Source of the DNA: JAHELQ01 sp965603365
GTDB taxonomy: Bacteria; Acidobacteriota; Aminicenantia; UBA2199
DNA: 39,315 nt
Assembly: GCA_965603365.1 (NCBI GenBank)
Contig: CBFDCR010000045.1
Coordinates: forward strand, 1-39,315
Direction of reading: 5' to 3'
Shown: piece after piece, positions 9,047 through 17,330 of the stretch
Numbering within the stretch: the first letter of the stretch is position 1
Layout: each line of letters opens with the position of its first letter
The notes under the pieces: model-generated
What the model was told of the DNA's origin: nothing
The model's database searches: none
What the model saw: the letters and a program-made list of their open reading frames with translations, nothing else
Made by a program: the position numbers and the translations under genes

Positions 9047-9499
9047 GAGAAGGTCGTTGTCAGGAATTATCGCAATAGGCGAATAGGGGATTTCCTGAAG
9101 GAGATGGAATTAACGGAAGGGCGGAGTACCGGTATTCCCAAAATAAGGAGAAAATTGAAACAAAACGGTTCTCCGGTTCCCCTGTTTCAGACAGATGAAC
9201 AACTGACCTATTTTCTGACTGTTTTGTATTCCCATCCCGATTTTGTTGGGAAGAATCGGGGTATTGAAGGGGGTGCAACTGTAAATGCAACTGTAAATGC
9301 AACTGTAAATACGTTACAGAGGAGAATCCTGGAAGAGATCGAAAAAAATAGTGCCATTACCTATGATCAATTGGCCGCGCGTTTAAAGAGAGAGAGGACA
9401 ACCATATACCGGAATATAAAAAAGCTGGTGGAATTAAATATTATAGAGAGGTTGGGTTCGGATAAAAACGGATATTGGCAAATAAACAGGGATATGTAG
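9047..9499 (+). pseudogene. AlbA_2/Schlafen-type regulator, C-terminal part with winged helix
   Basis: This is the detached 3' part of the preceding gene, readable from about 9047; the first internal ATG is 9104. It contains the end of the HATPase_c_4 domain (NYRNRRIGDFLKE, TEGRSTGIPKIRRKL). Next comes a linker made of three exact Ala-Thr-Val-Asn repeats, then a C-terminal winged helix (ITYDQLAARL, RTTIYRNIKKLVELNIIERL). Started at 9104 it would be a 131-residue winged-helix protein, so independent expression is possible. No good ribosome binding site precedes that ATG. Confidence 0.7.
9275..9310 (+). repeat. Three exact 12-bp tandem repeats (ATVN linker)
   Basis: GCAACTGTAAAT is repeated three times without mismatch inside the coding frame and reads Ala-Thr-Val-Asn three times. 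It joins the ATPase remnant to the winged helix. The unit is a multiple of three, so copy-number change would alter linker length without shifting frame. Confidence 0.95.
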
Positions 9500-9519
9500 G
9501 TGTGATACTGCGGCAGGAA

Positions 9520-10164
9520 TCAATCATGAGACAGGTTGCGGGTGAGGGGGATGTTGAGTTTTTGGAGTTGATCGAGGGAGTCGCCGGCGCGGATCAGGCG
9601 GGGGGGGGATTGGGTGAGGTCGAGGATGGTGGAGCCCCTGGAGGGGGGAAGGGGACCGGCATCGATGAGCAGGGGGATGTGGGGGAATTCCTTCTGGATG
9701 GCCTGGGGGTCGTTGAGGGGCACTTCGCCGCTGCGGTTCACCGAGGTGGAGATCAGGGGGGTGGCTAAAATCTCGATGAGTCGAAGCAGTTCCGGTACAT
9801 CCGGCAGGCGGATGCCGATCCTGGCACTGCCCTTCAGCAGGGAACCGGAAAGGGAGGGAGCCGCCTTTAAAAGCAGGGTAAATTTGCCGGGCAGTAATCT
9901 TTCGTATATTTCCTGAAATATATCCGGCCGCTCTGTTGTCAATGATTCGATCATCGGCAGACCGGCGACGCAGGCCGAATAGGGCAGATCGCTGCGCCCT
10001 TTCAAGGCATCGATTTGTTGATGAACTCTGGGGGAATAGAAGTTCCCTCCCAGGCCGTACAGGGTATCGGTGGGATACACAAAAATGTCTTCCTTCTCGA
10101 CGGTTTTTTTCAGGATGTCGATATTTTTCCTCTCCCGGATATCGCTAAATTCTATAACCAACAT
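9520..10164 (-). CDS. L-threonylcarbamoyladenylate synthase (YrdC/YciO/Sua5 family)
   Basis: This enzyme makes threonylcarbamoyl-AMP from threonine, bicarbonate and ATP, the first step of the t6A37 tRNA modification. Family marks are VYPTDTLYGLGG, the substrate-pocket segments PGKFTLLLKA and IGIRLPDVP, then ISTSVNRSGEVP, and RGSTILDL near the C-terminus. It is the short form (about 214 residues) without the extra Sua5 domain. I prefer ATG 10164, which lies 16 nt past the stop of sppA. A TTG at 10194 would add 10 residues and overlap sppA by 14 nt; neither has a strong Shine-Dalgarno site, so coupling to sppA translation is likely. The YciO subfamily has the same fold with a less certain role. 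Confidence 0.88.
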   Translation of the reverse strand: MLVIEFSDIRERKNIDILKKTVEKEDIFVYPTDTLYGLGGNFYSPRVHQQIDALKGRSDLPYSACVAGLPMIESLTTERPDIFQEIYERLLPGKFTLLLKAAPSLSGSLLKGSARIGIRLPDVPELLRLIEILATPLISTSVNRSGEVPLNDPQAIQKEFPHIPLLIDAGPLPPSRGSTILDLTQSPPRLIRAGDSLDQLQKLNIPLTRNLSHD

Positions 10165-10180
10165 GGGAGCATCATTGGCG

Positions 10181-11863
10181 TTAATGAATGACAATCCGGT
10201 AAGGAACGATCAGGGCGGGAAAGAAGTGTTGATACTCCTGGAGCCTGGCTTCGATGTCGATCTTCAAGGGGCTGTGAACCTTCGCATCGATTACATTGAA
10301 GACAAAGTCCAGGAAAGATTGTTTCCTGGGATATATCTTTATATCCACTTTTTCGGAGGGAGGGATTTTGGCCAGTTTTTTGGCCTCGTCAATGGCATCC
10401 AATAGACCGCCGATTTGATCCACCAGCTTGAGTTCCCGGGCAGTTTTTCCGGCCCAGATCCTTCCCCTGGCCACCTTGTCGACCTCTTCTATTTTAAGAT
10501 TTCTGCTGTTGGCCACCAGCTTCACAAATGAATGGTAGACGGCTTCCATCATTATCTGGATTTTAAGTTTCTCCCCGGGGGTAAAAAGGCGGTAATCGGA
10601 ATACATGTCTGCATAGGTAGAGGTTTTTATAATCTCTTTGTTAACGCCGATGTGATCGTAGAGACCCTTAATAACGAATTTTCCGAAAATTACGCCAATG
10701 GAGCCGGTGATGGTATGCGGCAGTGCCATGATTTTGGAAGATGAAACCGATATCAAGTAACCGCCGGAGGCCGCTACATCTCCCATGGAAATAACCAGCG
10801 GCTTCTTTTTTGTTAACAATTCAGCCTCCCGCCGAATCACATCAGAGGCTAAGGCAGAACCGCCGGGTGAGTCAATCCTCAACACCACTGCCGCGATCCT
10901 CGGACTTTTGCGGGCTCTTTTTAATTCGTCGACCAGAGTATCGGAGCCGAGAATCTTTCCCTGCAAAAGAGCTCTATTACTGCTTTTACCGCTGTGAATT
11001 TCGCCGGAAGCGAAAATAACGGCAATTTTTTGATCTCCCTTAAAGGGACGGGGCGAGGTCGTTTCCTTGTAGGTGTCGAAATCTACGATGTTGGTCCTGG
11101 TATTGAATTCTTTAGTTATTTCATCCTCATAGGCAATTTTGTCGATCAAGTTGGCCTGCAGATAGGCAGAGTTTAACACCGGCGATTCCTCAACGATGCC
11201 CTTGAGGAGTTTCAGCTCGAGGTTTCGGTTCCGGGCAATCCCCTGGAGAGTCGCCTCGTAGATATCGTCTAGAAGGGTTTGTATCGATTCCTGGTGGGCA
11301 GGTGTCATTTTATCTTCGGTGAACATGTTGGCGGCAGTCTTGTATTCGCCGATATGAAACATTTCTGCCTGAATGCCCAACTTAGAGAGGGTATGTTTAA
11401 GAAAGGTGGCCTCGCTGGCCAGACCTTTTAAAAATAGATATCCCCCTTCCGGCGTATAGATTTTATCGGCAAAGGTGGCCAGGTAATATTCTCTGAGGCC
11501 GCCGCTCTCCAGGAAGGCAAATACCGGTTTCCCGCTCTCCTTAAAGTCGTTAACCATTTTGCCGATATCCTCGACTTTGGCTAAGCCGGTTCGCAAGTAA
11601 GAGATCTTCAGGATGATACCCTTGATCCGGGGGTCCTTCTTAGCCCTCTTGATGTGGTAGAAGAGATCTCTGATGGAGAGGGATCTGGAGATGAAGGAAT
11701 CGTCACTGTCGTCAATCTCGCCGGCTAAGTTAATTCTTAAGAAAGCATTTTCCGGGATATAGGGTTCCTGGTTTAGTTGTAAATAGATAAAGCCTGCCAC
11801 GAGAATCAGGAACAGGAAAAATACCACCAGGATCAGGATGGCAATCAATACGCCTCGTTTCAT
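10181..11863 (-). CDS. sppA: Signal peptide peptidase SppA (67 kDa type)
   Basis: This 560-residue inner-membrane serine protease of family S49 degrades cleaved signal peptides and some membrane proteins. It has one N-terminal membrane anchor (about residues 5-28) and two S49 domains in tandem, the architecture of the long E. coli-type SppA. The catalytic lysine is expected at about K175 in HIGEYKTA of the first domain, and the serine at about S366 in GDVAASGGYL of the second; both are present. An AAGGAG site precedes ATG 11863. The tRNA-modification gene follows closely on the same strand, so the two are probably cotranscribed. Confidence 0.95.
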   Translation of the reverse strand: MKRGVLIAILILVVFFLFLILVAGFIYLQLNQEPYIPENAFLRINLAGEIDDSDDSFISRSLSIRDLFYHIKRAKKDPRIKGIILKISYLRTGLAKVEDIGKMVNDFKESGKPVFAFLESGGLREYYLATFADKIYTPEGGYLFLKGLASEATFLKHTLSKLGIQAEMFHIGEYKTAANMFTEDKMTPAHQESIQTLLDDIYEATLQGIARNRNLELKLLKGIVEESPVLNSAYLQANLIDKIAYEDEITKEFNTRTNIVDFDTYKETTSPRPFKGDQKIAVIFASGEIHSGKSSNRALLQGKILGSDTLVDELKRARKSPRIAAVVLRIDSPGGSALASDVIRREAELLTKKKPLVISMGDVAASGGYLISVSSSKIMALPHTITGSIGVIFGKFVIKGLYDHIGVNKEIIKTSTYADMYSDYRLFTPGEKLKIQIMMEAVYHSFVKLVANSRNLKIEEVDKVARGRIWAGKTARELKLVDQIGGLLDAIDEAKKLAKIPPSEKVDIKIYPRKQSFLDFVFNVIDAKVHSPLKIDIEARLQEYQHFFPALIVPYRIVIH

Positions 11864-11917
11864 GTGGTCTCCTTAGTTATTTTTTTCATTGATCCACCGG
11901 GGAACGCAGTCATATTT

Positions 11918-11923
11918 ATTATA
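11918..11923 (-). promoter_or_regulatory. Possible -10 box for sppA
   Basis: The minus strand reads TATAAT here, 55 bases before the sppA ATG. No convincing -35 hexamer was found at normal spacing. The region 11864-12012 is a divergent promoter region serving sppA leftward and the dehydrogenase pair rightward. Confidence 0.3.
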
Positions 11924-11978
11924 CTAACTTTGACTAAAAAAGTTTATGCTGAACGAATAAAAAAAATCCCCAATGGAC

Positions 11979-12007
11979 TTGACAACACCTTTCATTATGG
12001 GTAGATT
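11979..12007 (+). promoter_or_regulatory. Strong promoter giving a leaderless dehydrogenase transcript
   Basis: A perfect TTGACA at 11979-11984 is followed after exactly 17 bases by TAGATT at 12002-12007. The expected transcription start is 12013-12014, which coincides with the ATG at 12013. No Shine-Dalgarno site precedes the ATG, which agrees with a leaderless mRNA. Confidence 0.6.
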
Positions 12008-12012
12008 TAATA

Positions 12013-12300
12013 ATGGCAGATTTACGGATTACCAACATAGAGAGGAAGCGACCGGTTAAGATACGGGTCAATGGTAAGGAAATAGCTGCCTACCACGGCG
12101 AAACCCTGTTGGCGGCGCTAATGGCATCCGGATACAAATTTTACAAAAAGAGTTCCATAATGAAAGAACCCCGGGGGGCATTGTGCGGCATGGGAGTATG
12201 CTATGAATGTCTGGTGACCCTCAACGGCATCCCCGGGGTACGTGCCTGCATGGAGGAAGTGGAAGAAAATATGGAGATAGAGCTCGATGACAGCGATTAA
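12013..12300 (+). CDS. [2Fe-2S] ferredoxin-like small subunit (HcnA/SoxA-alpha type)
   Basis: This 95-residue Fer2_4-type iron-sulfur protein has a beta-grasp start (PVKIRVNGKEIAAYHGETLL) and four cluster cysteines, C58, C63, C66 and C79, in CGMGVCYECLVTLNG...RAC. The family forms the small subunit, or N-terminal domain, of heteromeric FAD enzymes such as hydrogen cyanide synthase HcnA, sarcosine oxidase alpha and proline or hydroxyproline dehydrogenases. The frame overlaps the following flavoprotein by 14 nt, so the two proteins are almost certainly partners. The exact substrate cannot be read from sequence. Confidence 0.9.
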   Translation: MADLRITNIERKRPVKIRVNGKEIAAYHGETLLAALMASGYKFYKKSSIMKEPRGALCGMGVCYECLVTLNGIPGVRACMEEVEENMEIELDDSD

Positions 12301-13693
12301 GGAAAAATATGATGTGGTGATAGTGGGCAGTGGCTTTTCCGGCATCGTGACTGCCGATATTCTGGCTGATCGGGGATTAAGTATTTTAATGGTGGATGAA
12401 AACCTGCATATTGGCGGTCAATTACTGCGAAAGGTGCCGCCGGAATTGGGTCGTTACCATTCCTACCATCTGGATTATACCAAAAAAATCGGTTTCCGGT
12501 TTAGCGACGGTGTAAGGCAGAAGAAATTAACCGTCTTGAATAAAACGCTGGTACTGGGCATCTATCCGGGAAACAAAATACTGCTGGAAATGGAAGAAAA
12601 AAAGGTCAGAACCGTCGGTTATGGTGTGATTTTATTTGCCACCGGTGCCAGGGAGAGATTTTTTCCCTTTAAGGGTTGGACACTACCCGGTGTGATTTCC
12701 ACCGGGCTGCTGCAGGTGATGATGAAAAGTTCCGGCGTACTTCCGGCTGAAAGGGTACTGATCGGTGGTACCGGCCTGTTTCTGTTTGCCGCCGCCTATG
12801 AATTTCTTAAAAATAGGGGTAAAATACCGGCCATTTTGGAACAATCTACCATGATGGATAAGGTTAAATTTTTACCCCTGCTGCTGCGGCAGTGGCCCAA
12901 ATTGGCCGAGGGGGCCAGGTATGTTTCTAAAATAATGTTTTCCGGTGTACCGATTCGTTTCCGCCGCCGGATGGTCGAAGCCCGGGGCAGTCGGGAACTC
13001 CGCGATGTGGTGGTGGCCAGGGTGGATCAAAAAGGGAAGGTAATCCAGGGGACAGAGAAGGTTTACAAAACCGACTGTTTGGCCCTGGGTTATGGTTTTG
13101 CCCCCAACATCGAGCTGCCCCAATTGGCGGGCTGCCGACTGGCGTACTCTGCTGGCAAAGGCGGCTGGGTGGTGGCCGTGGATGATCATATGCGTACTAC
13201 GGTGAAAGATGTCTATGCCGCCGGCGAGACCACCGGCATCGGCGGTGCCTTTAAATCCATCAATGAGGGAGAAATCGCCGCCTATGCCATTTTGAGGTAT
13301 TTCGAAAAAATGAATGTGGATGAATTTCAAAGAAAGATAAAACAATTAGTCCGGCAGCGAAAGCACCATCTAAAATTCGCTGAATACTTTAACCTGCTGT
13401 ACCGGATTCCCCGGGATGCCTGGCAGGAAGTCCCGGATGACACCATTATCTGCCGTTGTGAAGATGTCACCATGGGCGATATCAGGCAGGCGGTGACCGG
13501 CGGTTATCGGACACCCGCCGCCCTCAAGGTGGCGACCCGTACTGCCATGGGCAATTGTCAGGGCAGAACCTGCGGGCCCATCATTTACGATATCCTGGCC
13601 GCCCTGACCGGTGAAACCCGGCAAAATCTGGACCCTATTACTGTCCGTCCCCCCGTCAAGCCGGTTTCCCTGGCTGTTCTCGCCGACCTTTAA
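12287..13693 (+). CDS. FAD/NAD(P)-dependent oxidoreductase with BFD-like [2Fe-2S] domain (HcnB/OoxA type)
   Basis: This 468-residue flavoprotein starts with a Rossmann FAD motif VIVGSGFSGIVTADIL. A second nucleotide-binding segment (RVLIGGTGLFLFAAAYEFL) and an ATG-type AAGETTGIGGA motif near residue 310 follow. The C-terminus carries a BFD-like iron-sulfur domain with C389, C391, C424 and C429 (ICRCEDVT...GNCQGRTCGP). This layout is that of HcnB, octopine/nopaline oxidase subunit A and related amino-acid dehydrogenase alpha subunits. The third catalytic subunit (HcnC/DadA-like) usual in HcnABC systems is absent; the next gene is unrelated. The pair may deliver electrons for a partner encoded elsewhere, or act alone on an amine or amino acid. 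Confidence 0.88.
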   Translation: MTAIKEKYDVVIVGSGFSGIVTADILADRGLSILMVDENLHIGGQLLRKVPPELGRYHSYHLDYTKKIGFRFSDGVRQKKLTVLNKTLVLGIYPGNKILLEMEEKKVRTVGYGVILFATGARERFFPFKGWTLPGVISTGLLQVMMKSSGVLPAERVLIGGTGLFLFAAAYEFLKNRGKIPAILEQSTMMDKVKFLPLLLRQWPKLAEGARYVSKIMFSGVPIRFRRRMVEARGSRELRDVVVARVDQKGKVIQGTEKVYKTDCLALGYGFAPNIELPQLAGCRLAYSAGKGGWVVAVDDHMRTTVKDVYAAGETTGIGGAFKSINEGEIAAYAILRYFEKMNVDEFQRKIKQLVRQRKHHLKFAEYFNLLYRIPRDAWQEVPDDTIICRCEDVTMGDIRQAVTGGYRTPAALKVATRTAMGNCQGRTCGPIIYDILAALTGETRQNLDPITVRPPVKPVSLAVLADL

Positions 13694-13756
13694 TCTTGAG
13701 ATGATGCTTTTAGTTTGTTACTTTATTTCAACAAATAAAAAAAAGGCACAATTCTA

Positions 13757-13785
13757 TTGAAATTTTTCTCTATTTTTTATAGAAT
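13757..13785 (+). promoter_or_regulatory. Promoter of first S74 fibre gene
   Basis: TTGAAA at 13757-13762, a 17-base spacer and TAGAAT at 13780-13785. Start would be near 13792, with a leader of about 83 bases. The same hexamers and spacing recur before the second S74 gene. Confidence 0.65.
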
Positions 13786-13874
13786 GTCTCTATGATCTCG
13801 AAGAAAGCACTTTTTTTGATGTGGGATGGAGAATACCGTTGATAATTACATATAAATTTTAAGGAGGTAGTAAT

Positions 13875-15455
13875 ATGAATATCAAAAAACACTTTCTCTC
13901 CACAATGGCGTTGGTCGCTGTCGTTATTTGTCTTATGGCAGCGATGACGGCAGCCGATGAACTGAAAATGCCGGACGAAAATCCGGTGGCCGACGTGACC
14001 ATTGGCGCGTCCGGCATCACCTGGCTGCCCAAAACGAGCTATGGCGAGCTGGTTCTTACCGTAGCCAAACCCGATGGCACTGTTTTCACCAGGAGCTTTC
14101 AGTCCGGTACGACTCCCGCACTCGAACTTTCCGGTGAATTCATGGACGGGACCTACACGTACGAATTGCTGGTGGTACCGCTGGTACAACCCAGGGTCCG
14201 GCAGAAGGTGGATGGCAGTGGGATAACCCCTTTTCTCAAACCCCTGACCCAGACCGGTTATTTTACCGTTCAGGCCGGTGCCATTGTGACTCCCGGCGGT
14301 CAGGAGAGGCTGGCCAGGCCTCAAGACGTCCTTCACTATGATGATGTCATCATCACCGGCAGCCTGTGTGTGGGCTTTGATTGTCAGAACGGCGAGAGTT
14401 TCGGTTTCGATACGATTATCTTAAAAGAGCACAACCTGAGAATCTACTTCAACGACACCAGTTATACCGCCTCATATCCCACCAACAACTGGCGCATTAC
14501 CATCAACGATAGTACCAACGGCGGTGCCAGCTATTTTTCCGTCGATGACGTCGACGACGGGACATCGATCTTTAAGATCGAAGCCGGAGCCCCATCCAAT
14601 TCCCTATATGTGGAAGATTACGGCCGGATCGGTTTCGGGACTTCCACACCGGTAGTAGAACTGCACGTCAAAGATTCGGATACCCCCACTCTGCGGCTGG
14701 AACAGGACAGCTCCGGCGGTTGGACCGCCCAGACCTGGGATGTGGCCGGCAACGAGTCCAACTTTTTTATCCGGGACGCCACCAACGGCTCCAAGCTGCC
14801 CTTCCGCATCCAGCCGGGTACACCCTCCAGCACCCTGTGCCTCAAGTCCGATGGTAAGGTCGGCATCGGCACCTGGTCGCCGTCGGCCCAGTTTGAACTC
14901 GAAACCACCGGCGAGAACGCCGCCGTCATATTCGAACGAACCGATGGGGCAACGGGTAAGTTTACCGCCAGGCCGAGCGAGGTCTATATCGGCTCCGGCT
15001 CCGGCCACAACGTGAGGATCGTGGCCAATAACAATGTGGTCATGACCGTCGAACCCGGCGGCGATGTGGGTATCGGCAACACCAATCCCACTCATCTGAT
15101 CGATGTGGGCACCAGCGGGGCCTACTGCGACGGCGGTGGCTGGGTGGATGGCTCCAGCATCGACTATAAGGAAAACGTTCGCACTCTCACCAGCGAAGAA
15201 GCCATGGCCACCCTGGAAGTCCTCACTCCGGTAAAGTTCAACTACAAGGCAGATAAGACCGAAGAGTGGTTGGGTTTCATTGCCGAGGATGTGCCCGACC
15301 TGGTGGCCACCAAGGAGCGAAAGGGGATGAGCCCCATGGACGTGGTGGCCGTATTAACTAAGGCGGTGCAGGAGCAGCAGAAGATCATGAACCGGCAGCA
15401 GCAAACCATCTCCCGGCTCAACGAGAGAATCGAAGAACTGGAGAAGAAATTATAG
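13875..15455 (+). CDS. Secreted S74-chaperone fibre protein, paralogue 1
   Basis: This 526-residue exported protein is preceded by a strong AAGGAGG. Signal peptide is about residues 1-25. An Ig-like beta segment follows (SYGELVLTVAKPDG), then a conserved SLCVGFDC cysteine pair, then beta-rich repeats containing RIGFGTSTP and KVGIGTWSP turns typical of trimeric fibre proteins. The last ~100 residues are a Peptidase_S74 intramolecular chaperone (SSIDYKENVRTL, VKFNYK, LGFIAEDVPDLV, MDVVAVL) ending in a coiled coil. The S427...K432 spacing matches the self-cleavage dyad of the family. In phages such domains trimerise tail fibres and then cut themselves off; no other phage gene is nearby. I infer a trimeric surface or extracellular fibre. 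Confidence 0.85.
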   Translation: MNIKKHFLSTMALVAVVICLMAAMTAADELKMPDENPVADVTIGASGITWLPKTSYGELVLTVAKPDGTVFTRSFQSGTTPALELSGEFMDGTYTYELLVVPLVQPRVRQKVDGSGITPFLKPLTQTGYFTVQAGAIVTPGGQERLARPQDVLHYDDVIITGSLCVGFDCQNGESFGFDTIILKEHNLRIYFNDTSYTASYPTNNWRITINDSTNGGASYFSVDDVDDGTSIFKIEAGAPSNSLYVEDYGRIGFGTSTPVVELHVKDSDTPTLRLEQDSSGGWTAQTWDVAGNESNFFIRDATNGSKLPFRIQPGTPSSTLCLKSDGKVGIGTWSPSAQFELETTGENAAVIFERTDGATGKFTARPSEVYIGSGSGHNVRIVANNNVVMTVEPGGDVGIGNTNPTHLIDVGTSGAYCDGGGWVDGSSIDYKENVRTLTSEEAMATLEVLTPVKFNYKADKTEEWLGFIAEDVPDLVATKERKGMSPMDVVAVLTKAVQEQQKIMNRQQQTISRLNERIEELEKKL

Positions 15456-15510
15456 TTACAAAATTTTAACGTTTGCTCAACTTATATTAACAAAAAAAAA
15501 TAAAATACTA

Positions 15511-15539
15511 TTGAAATTTTGATTCATTTCCGTTAGAAT
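15511..15539 (+). promoter_or_regulatory. Promoter of second S74 fibre gene
   Basis: TTGAAA at 15511-15516, a 17-base spacer and TAGAAT at 15534-15539, the same design as upstream of paralogue 1. A long leader of about 110 bases follows. Confidence 0.65.
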
Positions 15540-15657
15540 GGCTTAATGAGAGAAACGTTTTTGCGAACTTTGGGATCGAGAAGACCTATGTCCAGGGTCA
15601 ATCGGTCTTTTGAGGGGTTTTAAAACTCCCCAATAAAATCCTTAAGGAGGTAATATT

Positions 15658-17202
15658 ATGGACGTTAAGAAACACTTTCTATCCACAATCGTTTTAACAG
15701 TGTTGTTTGTAGGTTTCACGGGCATGACCGGCTCCGCTGCTGAGCCGGGACTGGTGCCCGACGGCAATTCCGTTGCCGATGTGGCCGTGGGACCGAATGG
15801 GCTTAACTGGTTGATGAAAGTAAGCTATGCGGAACTGGTACTAAATGTGTCCAAACCCGATGGCTCGATTTTTCAGAAAACCTTCAAGTCCGGCAGTACC
15901 CCCGCTCTCGAGGTTGCCAGTGATTTCATGGATGGCTATTATACTTACGAGCTGCGGGTAATCCCGGAGGCGGGTAAGAAGATGCGTCAGGGCATTGAGA
16001 TGAATCTGCCGCAGGAGACCATGATGCAGTCCGGTTCCTTCCTGGTCCAGGGAGGCATGATCGTGACAGGCGGCCCGGAACAACTCGCTGCGCCCATGGA
16101 TGTTCTTCACTACGACGATGTCATCATCACCGGCAGCCTGTGTGTGGGTTTTGATTGCATAAACGGCGAGAGCTTCGGCTACTGCACCATGAAACTGAAG
16201 GAGAACAACCTGCAGCTCTGCTTCGAGGACACCAGCATCGGAACGTTCCCCACCAACGACTGGAAAATTCAGATCAACGATACCACCAGCGGCGGTGCCT
16301 CTTATTTTACCATCTGGGATACCGACGGCGGGAGAAGGCCGTTTACCATCGAAGCCGGTGCACCAGCCCACTCCCTCTACGTGGAGGATTACGGCCGAAT
16401 CGGCCTGGGAACTTCCATACCCTACGTGGAACTGCACGTCGTCGACGGCGACAGCCCCACGGTCCGGTTGGACCAGGACGGCTCCAGCGGCTGGACTGCC
16501 CAGAGCTGGGACCTGTGTGGCAACGAGACCAACTTCTTTATCCGGGACGTCACCAATGGCTCCAAGTTGTGCTTCCGCATTCAGCCCAACACCCCCAGCA
16601 ACACTTTATGTCTGAAGGCCGACGGTAAGGTGGGTATCGGTACCTGGTCACCGGCTGCTCAGTTTGAGATCGAGAAGACCGGTGAGAACGTTGCCGTCAT
16701 ATTCGAGCGAACCGATGGGGCAACGGGTAAGTTTACCGCCCGGCCGAGCGAGGTCTATATCGGCTCCGGTTCTAACCACAACGTGCAGGTCGTGGCCAAT
16801 AACAATGTGATCATGACAGCCGAACCCGGCGGCGATGTGGGTATTGCCAACACCAATCCCGGTTACAAGCTGGTAGTGGGCACCAGCGGGGCCTACTGCG
16901 ACGGCGGCAACTGGGTGGATGGTTCCAGCATCGAGTATAAGGAAAACGTTCGTACCCTCACCAGCGAGGAAGCCATGGCCACTCTGGAAGGTCTCAATCC
17001 GGTAAAGTACAACTACAAGGAAGATAAGACCGAAGAGTGGTTGGGTTTCATTGCCGAGGATGTTCCCGACCTGGTGGCCACCAGGGAGCGCAAAGGTATG
17101 AGCCCCATGGATGTGGTGGCGGTCTTAACCAAGGTGGTACAGGAACAGCAGAAGACCATCGCCGAGCTCAAAGCAAAGATTGCCGAGATTGATAAGAAGT
17201 AG
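15658..17202 (+). CDS. Secreted S74-chaperone fibre protein, paralogue 2
   Basis: This 514-residue protein is a close relative of paralogue 1, with the same start (MDVKKHFLSTI against MNIKKHFLSTM), signal peptide, DVLHYDDVIITGSLCVG block and C-terminal S74 domain. The predicted dyad is S423/K428. It has extra cysteines (FGYCTMKLK, NNLQLCFED, WDLCGNE, SKLCFRI) where the paralogues have other residues, suggesting additional disulfides. The C-terminal coiled coil is shorter. AAGGAGG precedes the ATG. A long hairpin terminator lies just downstream, so this gene and paralogue 1 form a subgroup upstream of the secretin. Confidence 0.85.
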   Translation: MDVKKHFLSTIVLTVLFVGFTGMTGSAAEPGLVPDGNSVADVAVGPNGLNWLMKVSYAELVLNVSKPDGSIFQKTFKSGSTPALEVASDFMDGYYTYELRVIPEAGKKMRQGIEMNLPQETMMQSGSFLVQGGMIVTGGPEQLAAPMDVLHYDDVIITGSLCVGFDCINGESFGYCTMKLKENNLQLCFEDTSIGTFPTNDWKIQINDTTSGGASYFTIWDTDGGRRPFTIEAGAPAHSLYVEDYGRIGLGTSIPYVELHVVDGDSPTVRLDQDGSSGWTAQSWDLCGNETNFFIRDVTNGSKLCFRIQPNTPSNTLCLKADGKVGIGTWSPAAQFEIEKTGENVAVIFERTDGATGKFTARPSEVYIGSGSNHNVQVVANNNVIMTAEPGGDVGIANTNPGYKLVVGTSGAYCDGGNWVDGSSIEYKENVRTLTSEEAMATLEGLNPVKYNYKEDKTEEWLGFIAEDVPDLVATRERKGMSPMDVVAVLTKVVQEQQKTIAELKAKIAEIDKK

Positions 17203-17220
17203 ACGTAAGAATTACAAAAA

Positions 17221-17291
17221 TAACCCCAGGGGTGGTGCCTGGCCAGACGGTGCAAAAGCGCCTCTGCCAGCCCCCCGTGGGGTTTTTTTAT
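17221..17291 (+). terminator. Long intrinsic terminator after S74 paralogue 2
   Basis: An extended imperfect hairpin pairs AACCCC with GGGGTT at the base, then GGGG with CCCC, CTGGC with GCCAG and GGTGC with GCGCC, closed by an AAAA loop. It is followed directly by a run of seven T. Confidence 0.8.
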
Positions 17292-17330
17292 ATCCTTATT
17301 AGGCGGATTAAATTTTTTTGATAAATACCC

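Noticed and set aside
12872..13345. 157-codon minus-strand frame opposite the flavoprotein
   Set aside because: Antisense shadow; the plus strand encodes clear FAD motifs.
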